From positions 1 through 64,000 of the forward strand of contig NZ_CP072141.1 in the NCBI RefSeq assembly GCF_019355555.1: a stretch of DNA of 64,000 nt. Reading direction: 5' to 3'. Both the position numbers and the translations under genes were made by a program. The stretch comes from Rhizobium sp. L51/94 (GTDB lineage Bacteria; Pseudomonadota; Alphaproteobacteria; Rhizobiales; Rhizobiaceae). Positions within the stretch are counted from its first letter, which is position 1. Every line of letters starts with the position of its first letter. This document shows, in pieces, positions 18,681-26,490 of the stretch. A model generated the notes under the pieces. The model was not told the DNA's origin. It searched no databases and saw nothing but the letters and a program-made list of their open reading frames with translations.

Positions 18681-19271
18681 TCAGGCCGCGCGGCGCGATT
18701 TGGCCTGCGTGAGCCTGCGGCCGTTGGCGACCAGCATGCCTGCAGCACCTTCCAGCCATGCGTCCTTCAGTTCCAGCGCCAGGAAACGATGACGCTCGAA
18801 TGGGCCGGGCATGACGAGATGGCACGCTTTTTCGGCAAAGAAGCCAAAGCGTTCGTAATAGGCGGGATCGCCGACCAGCAAGATGGCACCATGGCCGCGC
18901 TGCTTCGCCTCGAGAATGGCAGCCCGCATCAGGGCCGCACCAATGCCCTTGCCCTCGTGGTCCGAATCAACAGCGAGAGGCCCGAGCAACAGGGCATCGA
19001 CGGCCTGTGTTTCGCGGTTCACACCGGCCTCGATGTTCCAGAGACGCACGGTCCCGATGACATGGCCGCTGCGGTCGCGGGCAACAAGTGCCAGGCCTTC
19101 GGCCGGAATGCAGCCGCGACGCAGCTTTTCGGAGGATTTCCGTGTGCGACCGGCACCCATGGCGCGGTTCAGCAGGTTCTCGCGGGCAACGACGTCGCCT
19201 GCGTTTTCGTGGTCGATTGCGAAAGTGGACGGCGCAAAGAGTGCGCGTACAGAATCAAGAACAGCGGCCAT
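18681..19271 (-). CDS. GNAT-family N-acetyltransferase
   Basis: A 196-residue acetyltransferase. The acetyl-CoA loop region is LLLGPLAVDSDHEGKGIGAALMRAA near residues 93-117, with the core motif HEGKGIGAALM, followed by GHGAILLVGDPAYYERFGF, typical of the YhbS-like group. It lies directly downstream of the ornithine/lysine decarboxylase on the same strand with about 90 bases and a hairpin between them. A role in polyamine or amino-acid acetylation is possible but not shown. Confidence 0.85.
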   Translation of the reverse strand: MAAVLDSVRALFAPSTFAIDHENAGDVVARENLLNRAMGAGRTRKSSEKLRRGCIPAEGLALVARDRSGHVIGTVRLWNIEAGVNRETQAVDALLLGPLAVDSDHEGKGIGAALMRAAILEAKQRGHGAILLVGDPAYYERFGFFAEKACHLVMPGPFERHRFLALELKDAWLEGAAGMLVANGRRLTQAKSRRAA

Positions 19272-19331
19272 ATCGGCCTCCCGTACCCAATACCGTTATG
19301 AGCGGCGGTGAATGAAAATTGTGAAGGTGCC

Positions 19332-19351
19332 GCCCCGGTCTTTCCCGGGGC
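19332..19351 (-). terminator. Terminator hairpin after the decarboxylase
   Basis: GCCCCGG and CCGGGGC form a 7-bp GC stem around TCTTTC just past the decarboxylase stop. On the minus strand it is followed after a few bases by a T-rich patch (TTCACAATTTTC). Confidence 0.55.
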
Positions 19352-19364
19352 CGGCGAAGTCGAC

Positions 19365-20498
19365 CTAGATGACGTAGGACTTCAGCGGGTCGAACCCGTT
19401 GAAAGCCACAGCCGAATAGGTCGTCGTATAGGCGCCGGTGCCTTCGATGAACACCTCGTCGCCGATCGTCAGAGACAATGGCAGCGGATAGAGGTTCTTC
19501 TCATAGAGCACGTCGGCCGAATCGCAGGTCGGGCCGGCAATGATGCAAGGCTCCATTTCGTCGCCGTCGCGCTCGGTGCGGATCGGATAGCGAATGGCTT
19601 CGTCCATCGTCTCGGCGAGACCGCCGAACTTGCCGATGTCGAGGAAAACCCAGCGGGCTTCGTCATTGTCCGACTTCTTCGAGATCAGCACGACTTCCGC
19701 CTTGATGACGCCGGCGTTGCCGACCATGCCGCGACCTGGCTCGATGATCGTCTTCGGGATCTGGTTGCCGAAGTGATCGCGCAGGCTCTGGTTGATGGCC
19801 TTGCCATAGGCTTCGGCAGCAGGAACGTCGCGCAGGTACTTGGTCGGAAATCCACCGCCCATGTTGACCATCTGCAGGTGGATGCCCTGCTTGCCCAGCG
19901 AAACGAACACGCGCTTGGCATCGGCAAGAGCCGAGTCCCAGGCATCGACCTTGGTCATCTGCGAGCCGACGTGGAACGACACGCCATAGGATTCAAGGCC
20001 GAGCTGATGTGCATAGACGAGGACGTCGACTGCCATCTGCGGAACGCAGCCGAACTTGCGCGACAGAGGCCATTCGGCACCTTCGCCATCCGTCAGCACA
20101 CGGCAGAATACGCGGGCGCCAGGAGCGGCTCGGGCCATCTTCTCGACTTCTTCATGGCTGTCCACGGCAAAAAGGCTGACACCGAGTGCATGCGCACGGG
20201 CGATGTCGCGTTCCTTCTTGATCGTGTTGCCGAAAGAGATGCGAGCAGGCGTTGCGCCAGCGTCGAGCGCCATTTCGACTTCGGCGACAGACGCGCAATC
20301 GAAGTTGGAGCCCATGCCGGCCAGAAGCTTCAACACTTCAGGAGCCGGGTTTGCCTTGACGGCATAATAGATCGAGCTGTCCGGCATGGCGTGGCGGAAA
20401 GCATGAAAATTGTCGCGGACCACGTCGAGATCCAGCACTAGGCAAGGGCCGTCGGGACGTCGGGTTGCGAGAAAGTCGCGGATGCGCTGAGTGGTCAT
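19365..20498 (-). CDS. Ornithine/lysine decarboxylase, alanine-racemase fold
   Basis: A 377-residue PLP enzyme of fold type III, the eukaryote-like ornithine decarboxylase family. The PLP lysine is in YYAVKANPAPE near residue 46. GGGFP (in VNMGGGFPTKY) and EPGRG bind the phosphate, and the active-site cysteine is in GPTCDSADV near residue 322. It makes putrescine and/or cadaverine. The ATG at 20498 has GAAGGGAC upstream, directly after a hairpin at 20520-20539 that ends a long structured leader, so polyamine-responsive control of expression is likely. Confidence 0.9.
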   Translation of the reverse strand: MTTQRIRDFLATRRPDGPCLVLDLDVVRDNFHAFRHAMPDSSIYYAVKANPAPEVLKLLAGMGSNFDCASVAEVEMALDAGATPARISFGNTIKKERDIARAHALGVSLFAVDSHEEVEKMARAAPGARVFCRVLTDGEGAEWPLSRKFGCVPQMAVDVLVYAHQLGLESYGVSFHVGSQMTKVDAWDSALADAKRVFVSLGKQGIHLQMVNMGGGFPTKYLRDVPAAEAYGKAINQSLRDHFGNQIPKTIIEPGRGMVGNAGVIKAEVVLISKKSDNDEARWVFLDIGKFGGLAETMDEAIRYPIRTERDGDEMEPCIIAGPTCDSADVLYEKNLYPLPLSLTIGDEVFIEGTGAYTTTYSAVAFNGFDPLKSYVI

Positions 20499-20514
20499 GG
20501 TTAGTCCCTTCAAT

Positions 20515-20930
20515 ACAGGCTCCGGCGGTCAGACCGGAGGACAAAGGGCATACGCGAATCCACGCTAGGACCCAGCCGGTGGAGACCCCGGATCCTTGGC
20601 GAACGCACGATGCTCGATCAGTGAACCAACGCCACAGGATGGCATAGGTTCGGCTTTGTCTGCCTTGGATTGGAGGTTTCCCTACCGCACTTCCGGCAAT
20701 GATGGTGTGCCTCTTCAGTAACCCCGGCTGATGGAAAGCCGGAAGAGAACAAAAAGGCCCGCACCGTCGTTGCTTCAGATGTCCTCGCATTTCTCGGAAG
20801 GCCGAGATAGCGACTGGAGGGGTTAATTCCAGGTACCTTACCGTATCCTCACCAATTAGAGGACCAGCGGACACCCATGGGCACGTGCGACTTTGGGCTG
20901 ACCGGGAGATAAGAACATTCGTTGTAACAA
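20515..20930 (-). ncRNA. speF-like structured leader RNA
   Basis: The roughly 400 bases upstream of the decarboxylase contain no gene but several clean hairpins: CTCGG/CCGAG around AAGG (20793-20806), CCGGCT/AGCCGG (20724-20742) inside an outer CTCTTC/GAAGAG stem (20711-20747), and CTCCGG/CCGGAG (20520-20539) just before the ribosome binding site. The alphaproteobacterial speF element is a known conserved leader of about this size upstream of ornithine decarboxylase genes. The assignment rests on position and visible structure, not on a covariance search. Exact ends are approximate. Confidence 0.6.
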
Positions 20931-21143
20931 TCAAGAATTTTCTTGGCTAAAGGCAAAAAAAATGCGCGGCGTCAACTGGATGCCGGAAATCCTTGCTGAC
21001 GAGGGCGAAAAGCCCTCCGAATGATGGAGCAAAGTGCTGGCTCCAAGACCGCCACGCTTGGCTGAGGGCATATGGTAAAACTTGACACCAACCCGGGATT
21101 CGTCATGGGTCTATCCGGTTGAAGAACAGGATTACCACGAAAA

Positions 21144-22037
21144 ATGGACACCCTCACCCGCATACGCGCCTTCATCGATGTCGTCGAAGCCGAGGGTTTT
21201 TCGGCCGCCGCCCGCAAGACCGGGCGCTCGAAGGCGTTGCTGTCGAAATATGTGCGGGAACTCGAAGACGAACTCGGCGCGCTGCTGCTGAACCGAACCA
21301 CCCGGCAATTCTCGATGACGGAAGCTGGCCACACCTATTTTCGCACCGCCTCCGATATCCTGAAAGAGATCGACAATCTCGCCGACCTCGTCCGTGAAAA
21401 CAACGTCCAGCTCAAAGGGCGGCTGAAGGTCTCGGTGCCGCGCACCTTCATGGATGCGGATGTCGGCCAGTCGCTGATCGACTTTGCCAAGGAAAACCCG
21501 GATCTTTCGCTGGAGATCGCTGCAGAGGACCGCTTCGTCGACCTGATCGAGGAGGGCTTCGATGTCGCCGTCCGTGTTACGAAACTCGAGGATTCCGGCA
21601 TGATCGCCCGGAAAATCTCGGATTTTCGCGTGCATATCTGCGCCACGCAGGAGTTTCTCGACCGCCATCAACCCCTCGATCATCCGAGCGACCTTTCCCG
21701 CATCCCCTTCATCATCGACACCAACAACCGTGCGCAGGGCAGCATCCGATTTTGCAACCCCGACAGCACCTGGTTCAATGTCCCCATCACCGGCCCGATG
21801 GAGGTCAACAGCCCGCATGCAACATTGCGCGCCGCGCTGGCCGGCATCGGTTTTGCCATCGTACCAGACTTTATCGCCCGCAAGAGCATCGAGAGCGGCG
21901 CACTGGTGACATTGTTCAACGACTACATACCGACAGATCGCGGCATCTACGCCGTCTACCCGCATCGGCGCTACCTGCCGGCAAAGGTACGCATCTTCGT
22001 CGACTACCTGCACAACTGGTTTCGCAAGAACGGCTAG
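21144..22037 (+). CDS. LysR-family transcriptional regulator
   Basis: A 297-residue regulator with the N-terminal winged helix (MDTLTRIRAFIDVVEAEGFS, then AAARKTGRSKALLSKYVRELE) and a two-lobed effector domain from about residue 90. The effector part fits the CrgA/AaeR-like group. It is a lone gene: upstream is the promoter side of the decarboxylase, downstream the DUF1007 gene on the same strand after 90 bases. Its target is not evident. Confidence 0.9.
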   Translation: MDTLTRIRAFIDVVEAEGFSAAARKTGRSKALLSKYVRELEDELGALLLNRTTRQFSMTEAGHTYFRTASDILKEIDNLADLVRENNVQLKGRLKVSVPRTFMDADVGQSLIDFAKENPDLSLEIAAEDRFVDLIEEGFDVAVRVTKLEDSGMIARKISDFRVHICATQEFLDRHQPLDHPSDLSRIPFIIDTNNRAQGSIRFCNPDSTWFNVPITGPMEVNSPHATLRAALAGIGFAIVPDFIARKSIESGALVTLFNDYIPTDRGIYAVYPHRRYLPAKVRIFVDYLHNWFRKNG

Positions 22038-22128
22038 GCTCCCTGCCACACTTGGACCGGTCCCAATTCCGTCTCATTTTTTCACGAAGTTGCACCATGA
22101 ACGATGACCTGCGATGCGCCGAGGGCTC

Positions 22129-22773
22129 ATGAATAAAACAACCCTCCTGCTCGCCGCAATGCTGTTGCTGGCGCCCGCCGCAGCATTTGCCCACCCGCAT
22201 ATTTTCGTGCAGGCGCGGCTTGAGGTGGTGGCCGGCGATGACGGCAACGTCAAGGAGCTTCAGAATGTCTGGCGGTTCGACGAGGTATTCTCGTCTTCGG
22301 TGCTGATGGATTTCGACAAGAACGCCAACCTGAAGCTCGACCCGGACGAACTGACTGCAGTCGGCGCCACCGTGCGCGATTCGCTTGCCGACTACGATTA
22401 CTACGTGAACATGTCGTTGAACGGAAAGGCGATTAAGGTGAACAAGCCTGATGTCATTCACGTCGACTACAAGGACGGACAGTTGTTGATGTTCTTCAAG
22501 GTCTCGCCGGCAGAGCCGATGCCGATGAAGGGTAACCGACTTTCCTTCGGCATCTACGACCCGACGCTCTACACCTCGATCGACTTCCCGACAGACGGCG
22601 ACCTCGTGACCATCGGAAGCACCTTCAAATCCTGCACCACGAAGGTCGTGCGCCCCGACCCGGACGAGGTTATCGCCGAGAACAAGTCATCGCTGACCGA
22701 CGCCTTCTTCAACGACCCCACCGGGACGACCATGTCGAAACTGTTTGCAACACGGATCGATGCCCAATGCTGA
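22129..22773 (+). CDS. DUF1007 periplasmic protein of a metal transport operon
   Basis: A 214-residue exported protein. The signal peptide MNKTTLLLAAMLLLAPAAA-FA is followed by HPHIFVQARLEVV, the DUF1007 hallmark, whose histidines may bind metal. This family is repeatedly found beside NicO nickel/cobalt or zinc transporters. The start is the ATG at 22129; an in-frame ATG at 22114 would spoil the signal peptide. The 3' end overlaps the NicO gene by seven bases, so they form an operon. Confidence 0.85.
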   Translation: MNKTTLLLAAMLLLAPAAAFAHPHIFVQARLEVVAGDDGNVKELQNVWRFDEVFSSSVLMDFDKNANLKLDPDELTAVGATVRDSLADYDYYVNMSLNGKAIKVNKPDVIHVDYKDGQLLMFFKVSPAEPMPMKGNRLSFGIYDPTLYTSIDFPTDGDLVTIGSTFKSCTTKVVRPDPDEVIAENKSSLTDAFFNDPTGTTMSKLFATRIDAQC

Positions 22774-23846
22774 ACCGCCGCCTTGCCTTTGCGTCGCTTG
22801 CAGTTGCGCTCCTCCTCGCCGCAACCGGCCTCGCGCACGCCACCGGGTCGCCTCTCGGCATCGGCACCGCTGAACCGAGCTTCCAACCAATCGGCGGCCC
22901 TCTTGCGCCAATCTTCCTTTACGTCAACGACCAGCAACAGGCGTTTTACCGCGCCCTGACCCAATCGATCGGCGCCATGCGCAAGGATCCTTGGCAGCTC
23001 TCGACATTGATCGGATTATCCTTCGCCTACGGAATTTTCCACGCGGCCGGTCCCGGCCACGGCAAGGCGGTGATCTCGTCCTACATGGTTGCGAACGAGA
23101 TCCAGTTGAAACGCGGCATCGCGATTTCCTTCGTGTCCGCCTTCGTCCAGGGCGTGGTTGCCATTGCCGTCGTTGGTGCCGCCTATTTCGTGCTGCGTGG
23201 CAGCGGCATCACCATGACCGAGGCGACCAACGCCATGGAGATCTCCTCCTTCGTGATGGTCATATTGTTCGGCTGCTGGCTGCTGTTTCGCAAATTGCGC
23301 TCAATGATGCGCGCCATGCCCGAGCGCCGCATGGAAATGGCGACCCCTGCCGGCCCTGTCAGCGTCGCGCTGTTCGACAGCGGTGCCTTCGCCCGCAACG
23401 ACGCAACCGTGGCGTCTGCCGGCCAGTTTAACTGCGATGCCCCGACCCTTGGAACGGCCGGGGTGGTCTGCGAGGATTGCGGACGTGCGCACCTGCCCGA
23501 TCCCTTGCTTCTGAAAGCGGAGCATTTCAGCGCGCGTGAAGCCTGGTCGGCCATTGTCGCCGTCGGCCTTCGCCCCTGCTCCGGCGCCCTGCTGGTCATG
23601 ACCTTCGCAATGCTCAACGGGCTCCTGCTCGGCGGCGTGCTGTCGGTGTTCGCCATGTCGCTCGGCACGGCCATCACCGTGTCGATGCTGGCGATCATGG
23701 CAGTCACTGCCAAGGGGCTCGCGATGCGCCTTGCCGGGCCGGGATCGGCAAAGTCCACCTGGGTGGGCAACGGCATAGAGCTTCTCGGCGCCGTCTTCGT
23801 GATTGTAACGGGTATCGTCCTGCTGGGCGCGTCGCTGCAGACCTAG
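22767..23846 (+). CDS. NicO-family nickel/cobalt exporter (RcnA-like)
   Basis: A 359-residue membrane transporter with a signal-like N-terminus, about six transmembrane helices and the family motif HAAGPGHGKAVISSY near residue 93. A second conserved motif GLRPCSGALLVM lies near residue 272. A soluble loop of about 70 residues in the middle carries VCEDCGRAHLPD, a possible metal-binding CxxC. Family members move Ni or Co across the inner membrane, usually outward. It overlaps the DUF1007 gene, and no RcnR-type regulator is next to it. Confidence 0.85.
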   Translation: MLNRRLAFASLAVALLLAATGLAHATGSPLGIGTAEPSFQPIGGPLAPIFLYVNDQQQAFYRALTQSIGAMRKDPWQLSTLIGLSFAYGIFHAAGPGHGKAVISSYMVANEIQLKRGIAISFVSAFVQGVVAIAVVGAAYFVLRGSGITMTEATNAMEISSFVMVILFGCWLLFRKLRSMMRAMPERRMEMATPAGPVSVALFDSGAFARNDATVASAGQFNCDAPTLGTAGVVCEDCGRAHLPDPLLLKAEHFSAREAWSAIVAVGLRPCSGALLVMTFAMLNGLLLGGVLSVFAMSLGTAITVSMLAIMAVTAKGLAMRLAGPGSAKSTWVGNGIELLGAVFVIVTGIVLLGASLQT

Positions 23847-23849
23847 AGA

Positions 23850-24065
23850 TCAGGACCGGTTGCGTCGCTGATATCTAGCCCGCAGCCAGAAGATCAGAAA
23901 AAAGCAGAGAATGACGGCGGCGCCGAAACCCGTCGCCAGCCAGGGTGAAAATTGACCGATCCACAACACGGCATCCGGCATCAGGTACAGCACCGTACCA
24001 GCGCCGAGCAGGATGATCGCTGCAGCGATTGCTGACGATTGGTCTTCCGACTTTTTATCGGTCAA
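23850..24065 (-). CDS. Small two-helix membrane protein
   Basis: A 71-residue protein of unknown function with two hydrophobic segments (AIAAAIILLGAGTVLYLM and TGFGAAVILCFFLIFWLRA) and a basic C-terminus. The start is a TTG at 24065 preceded by AAGGGGT. It is convergent with the NicO gene, with three bases between the ends. The good ribosome binding site and helix pattern make it likely real. Confidence 0.6.
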   Translation of the reverse strand: MTDKKSEDQSSAIAAAIILLGAGTVLYLMPDAVLWIGQFSPWLATGFGAAVILCFFLIFWLRARYQRRNRS

Positions 24066-24164
24066 GCAGCTTACCCCTTGAAGCGCCGATGGCGCGACTG
24101 CGCGTCGGGAGCCGATCGATGGCGAACTGCCGGTCCGACACGTGCCGGCAGTCTCGAACGTGTA

Positions 24165-24803
24165 TCAGCCGCGCAGTGCCGCAGCTTCCGCCGCAAGCTT
24201 GGTGATGCCCGCCCAGTCGCCCGAAGCGATCAGTTCCTTTGGCGCCACCCAGGACCCGCCGACGCAGATGACGTTCGGCAACGACAGATAATCGCGGGCA
24301 TTCTTCAGAGATACGCCGCCCGTCGGGCAGAACATCGTCCCGGCCAGCGGCGACGAAAGCGCCTTGAGATAGCCAGCACCGCCTGCCTGCTCGGCGGGGA
24401 AGAACTTCAACACCTGATAGCCCTCTTCGCGTAGCGCCATGACTTCGCTCGCGGTCGCCGCACCCGGCAGCAAGGGAACGCTCGACTGTCTCGCGACATC
24501 GAGCAACTCCTGCGTCGTGCCCGGGCTGACGATGAATTTCGAACCGGCTTCGACGGCCGCTTCCCAATGGGCGACGTTGAGGATGGTACCGGCACCAACC
24601 TCGGCGCCTTCGACTTCGTCGGCCACGGCGCGCACCGCATCCAGAGCTGCCGCCGTGCGCATGGTGATCTCGATCGCCTTCAGTCCACCGGCGACCAGGG
24701 CCCGGGCAAGCAAGACTGCCGACTTCACGTCGTCGACGATCAGCACCGGCACGACCGGTGCATATTGCAGGATGGCTAGCAGCTTTTCGGTTTTTTCACC
24801 CAT
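24165..24803 (-). CDS. eda: KHG/KDPG aldolase
   Basis: A 212-residue class I aldolase of the Entner-Doudoroff pathway, splitting 2-keto-3-deoxy-6-phosphogluconate to pyruvate and glyceraldehyde 3-phosphate. AIEITMRTAAALDAV holds the catalytic glutamate. VGAGTIL and FIVSPGTTQELLD follow, then the Schiff-base lysine in VLKFFPAEQAGG near residue 135 and the phosphate-binding CPTGGVSLKNARDYL. I chose the ATG at 24803 with CTGGAGTG upstream; the frame extends to 24914 without support. Confidence 0.93.
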   Translation of the reverse strand: MGEKTEKLLAILQYAPVVPVLIVDDVKSAVLLARALVAGGLKAIEITMRTAAALDAVRAVADEVEGAEVGAGTILNVAHWEAAVEAGSKFIVSPGTTQELLDVARQSSVPLLPGAATASEVMALREEGYQVLKFFPAEQAGGAGYLKALSSPLAGTMFCPTGGVSLKNARDYLSLPNVICVGGSWVAPKELIASGDWAGITKLAAEAAALRG

Positions 24804-24961
24804 CGCCGACACTCCAGAAAACGATTGAATTTCAGACTTCGATAACCCTCCTGAACATCCTTGTCGAGACAAAAGCGGGCAACCGCCCGCCCGGGTAGGA
24901 AATGCCGCAGACATCGGTTAGCCTGCCTGAAACAGGACGAGGCCGGGGGAGGCTGACACCA

Positions 24962-25420
24962 TTGGCAAAAGAGATTGAACGCAAATTCCTGGTCCGGCAC
25001 GACGGATGGCGGGATCTGGTGGCCGAAACGATCGGACTGCAACAGGCCTACATCGCCTCGATGGAGGATCGATCCGTCCGTATCAGGCTTGCCAACGGCA
25101 CGCAGGCGACGCTGACAGTCAAGATCGGCAAGCGCATGACCCGCGACGAATTCGAGTATTCCATTCCCTTGGCCGATGCGGAGGAGTTGATGACGAAAGC
25201 CGTTGGCGTGCCGATTATCAAGACCCGCCACAAGGTGCCGTACAAAGGGTTTACCTGGGAAATCGACGTGTTCGACGGTGTGCATGCGGGCTTGCAGATC
25301 GCCGAGGTCGAGATGGGGCACGAGGATGACAATCCCGAGCTGCCGGATTGGCTTGGCGAAGAAGTCACCGGCCAGCACCGCTATTCCAACCAGGCACTGG
25401 CGATGCGCTCCGAAGTCTAG
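24962..25420 (+). CDS. CYTH-domain (class IV adenylate cyclase/triphosphatase-like) protein
   Basis: A 152-residue CYTH protein. The start is a TTG at 24962 giving M-A-K-E-I-E-R-K-F-L-V, with GGGGGAGG ten bases upstream; EIERKFLV is the defining ExExK motif. Alternating charged strands (VRIRLANG, LTVKIGKR, DEFEYSIPL, TWEIDVFDG, LQIAEVEMG) line the tunnel that binds triphosphate and metal. Related bacterial proteins hydrolyse inorganic triphosphate; cyclase activity is less likely. It is divergent from eda. Confidence 0.85.
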   Translation: MAKEIERKFLVRHDGWRDLVAETIGLQQAYIASMEDRSVRIRLANGTQATLTVKIGKRMTRDEFEYSIPLADAEELMTKAVGVPIIKTRHKVPYKGFTWEIDVFDGVHAGLQIAEVEMGHEDDNPELPDWLGEEVTGQHRYSNQALAMRSEV

Positions 25421-25512
25421 GATGCCCGCCCTCGACCACTGTAGAGCCAGCTTTGCCACAGGGGTCGTAAATCGACATTGCGTCAAAGGGCTCAAGGCTG
25501 TATTTCGACCAC

Positions 25513-26451
25513 ATGACCGACATCACCTCGTCCACGCCCTCAGGCGTCAGCTCCTTTCTGGTGGCAGCGCTCTATCATTTCGCCGATTTCTCGCGGTTTG
25601 CCTCCATGCGCGACCCGCTGCAGAGGCTTTGCGAGGAACAGGGCGTCAAGGGCACGCTGCTGCTCGCCCATGAAGGGATCAACGGAACCATCGCCGGCAC
25701 GGACGCTGGTGTATCCACGGTTCTTGCTTTCCTGCGCGCCCTGCCGGAATTTTCCGCGCTGGAGCACAAGGAGAGCCGCGCGTCGAAGATGCCATTCGTG
25801 CGCATGAAGGTGAAGCTCAAGAAGGAAATCGTCACCATGGGCGTCGAGGACATCGACCCCAACAGCATCGTCGGCACCTACGTCGCGCCTAAAGACTGGA
25901 ACAGCCTGATTTCCGACCCCGATACCATCCTGATCGACACCCGCAACGACTACGAGACGGCCATAGGCGTCTTCAAGGGCGCAATCGATCCGAAGACCAA
26001 GACCTTTCGCGAGTTTCCGGAGTGGGTTCGGCAGAACACCGGGCTGCACAACAAGCCCAAAATCGCCATGTACTGCACCGGCGGCATCCGTTGCGAAAAG
26101 GCGACGGCCTTCATGAAGCAGCAAGGCTTTAACGAGGTCTATCACCTCAAAGGCGGCATTCTCAAATATCTCGAGGAAGTGCCCGAAGAGCAGAGTCTCT
26201 GGGAGGGCGCCTGCTTCGTCTTCGACGAGCGCGTCTCTGTCGAACACGGGCTGAAGGAAGGCGAGCACAAGCTTTGCCATGCCTGCCGCACGCCGATCAC
26301 TGCCGAAGAGATCACCTCGCCCTACTACGAGGCCGGCGTCTCCTGCAGCCAGTGCTACGATGTCAGAAGCGAGAGCGACCGGGAACGGTTCCGAGAACGC
26401 CAGCGCCAGATCGAGCTTGCCCGCAAGACCGGCCGCGCCCACCGCGGCTAG
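25513..26451 (+). CDS. trhO: tRNA uridine(34) hydroxylase TrhO (rhodanese family)
   Basis: A 312-residue protein of the YceA/TrhO family, which uses oxygen to make 5-hydroxyuridine at tRNA position 34. An N-terminal ferredoxin-like domain ([11 protein letters not shown] near residue 53) precedes a rhodanese domain with the catalytic cysteine in [12 protein letters not shown] near residue 186. A C-terminal zinc-ribbon-like part has CHAC and CSQC. Length and order fit the family. It stands alone. Confidence 0.92.
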   Translation: MTDITSSTPSGVSSFLVAALYHFADFSRFASMRDPLQRLCEEQGVKGTLLLAHEGINGTIAGTDAGVSTVLAFLRALPEFSALEHKESRASKMPFVRMKVKLKKEIVTMGVEDIDPNSIVGTYVAPKDWNSLISDPDTILIDTRNDYETAIGVFKGAIDPKTKTFREFPEWVRQNTGLHNKPKIAMYCTGGIRCEKATAFMKQQGFNEVYHLKGGILKYLEEVPEEQSLWEGACFVFDERVSVEHGLKEGEHKLCHACRTPITAEEITSPYYEAGVSCSQCYDVRSESDRERFRERQRQIELARKTGRAHRG

Positions 26452-26490
26452 AGTTTCCAGCAAAAGTGCGCAAATGCGCCAGGCCGGATA

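Noticed and set aside
20338..20934. 198-codon frame upstream of and overlapping the decarboxylase
   Set aside because: It is out of frame with the decarboxylase, has no motifs and passes through the structured leader.
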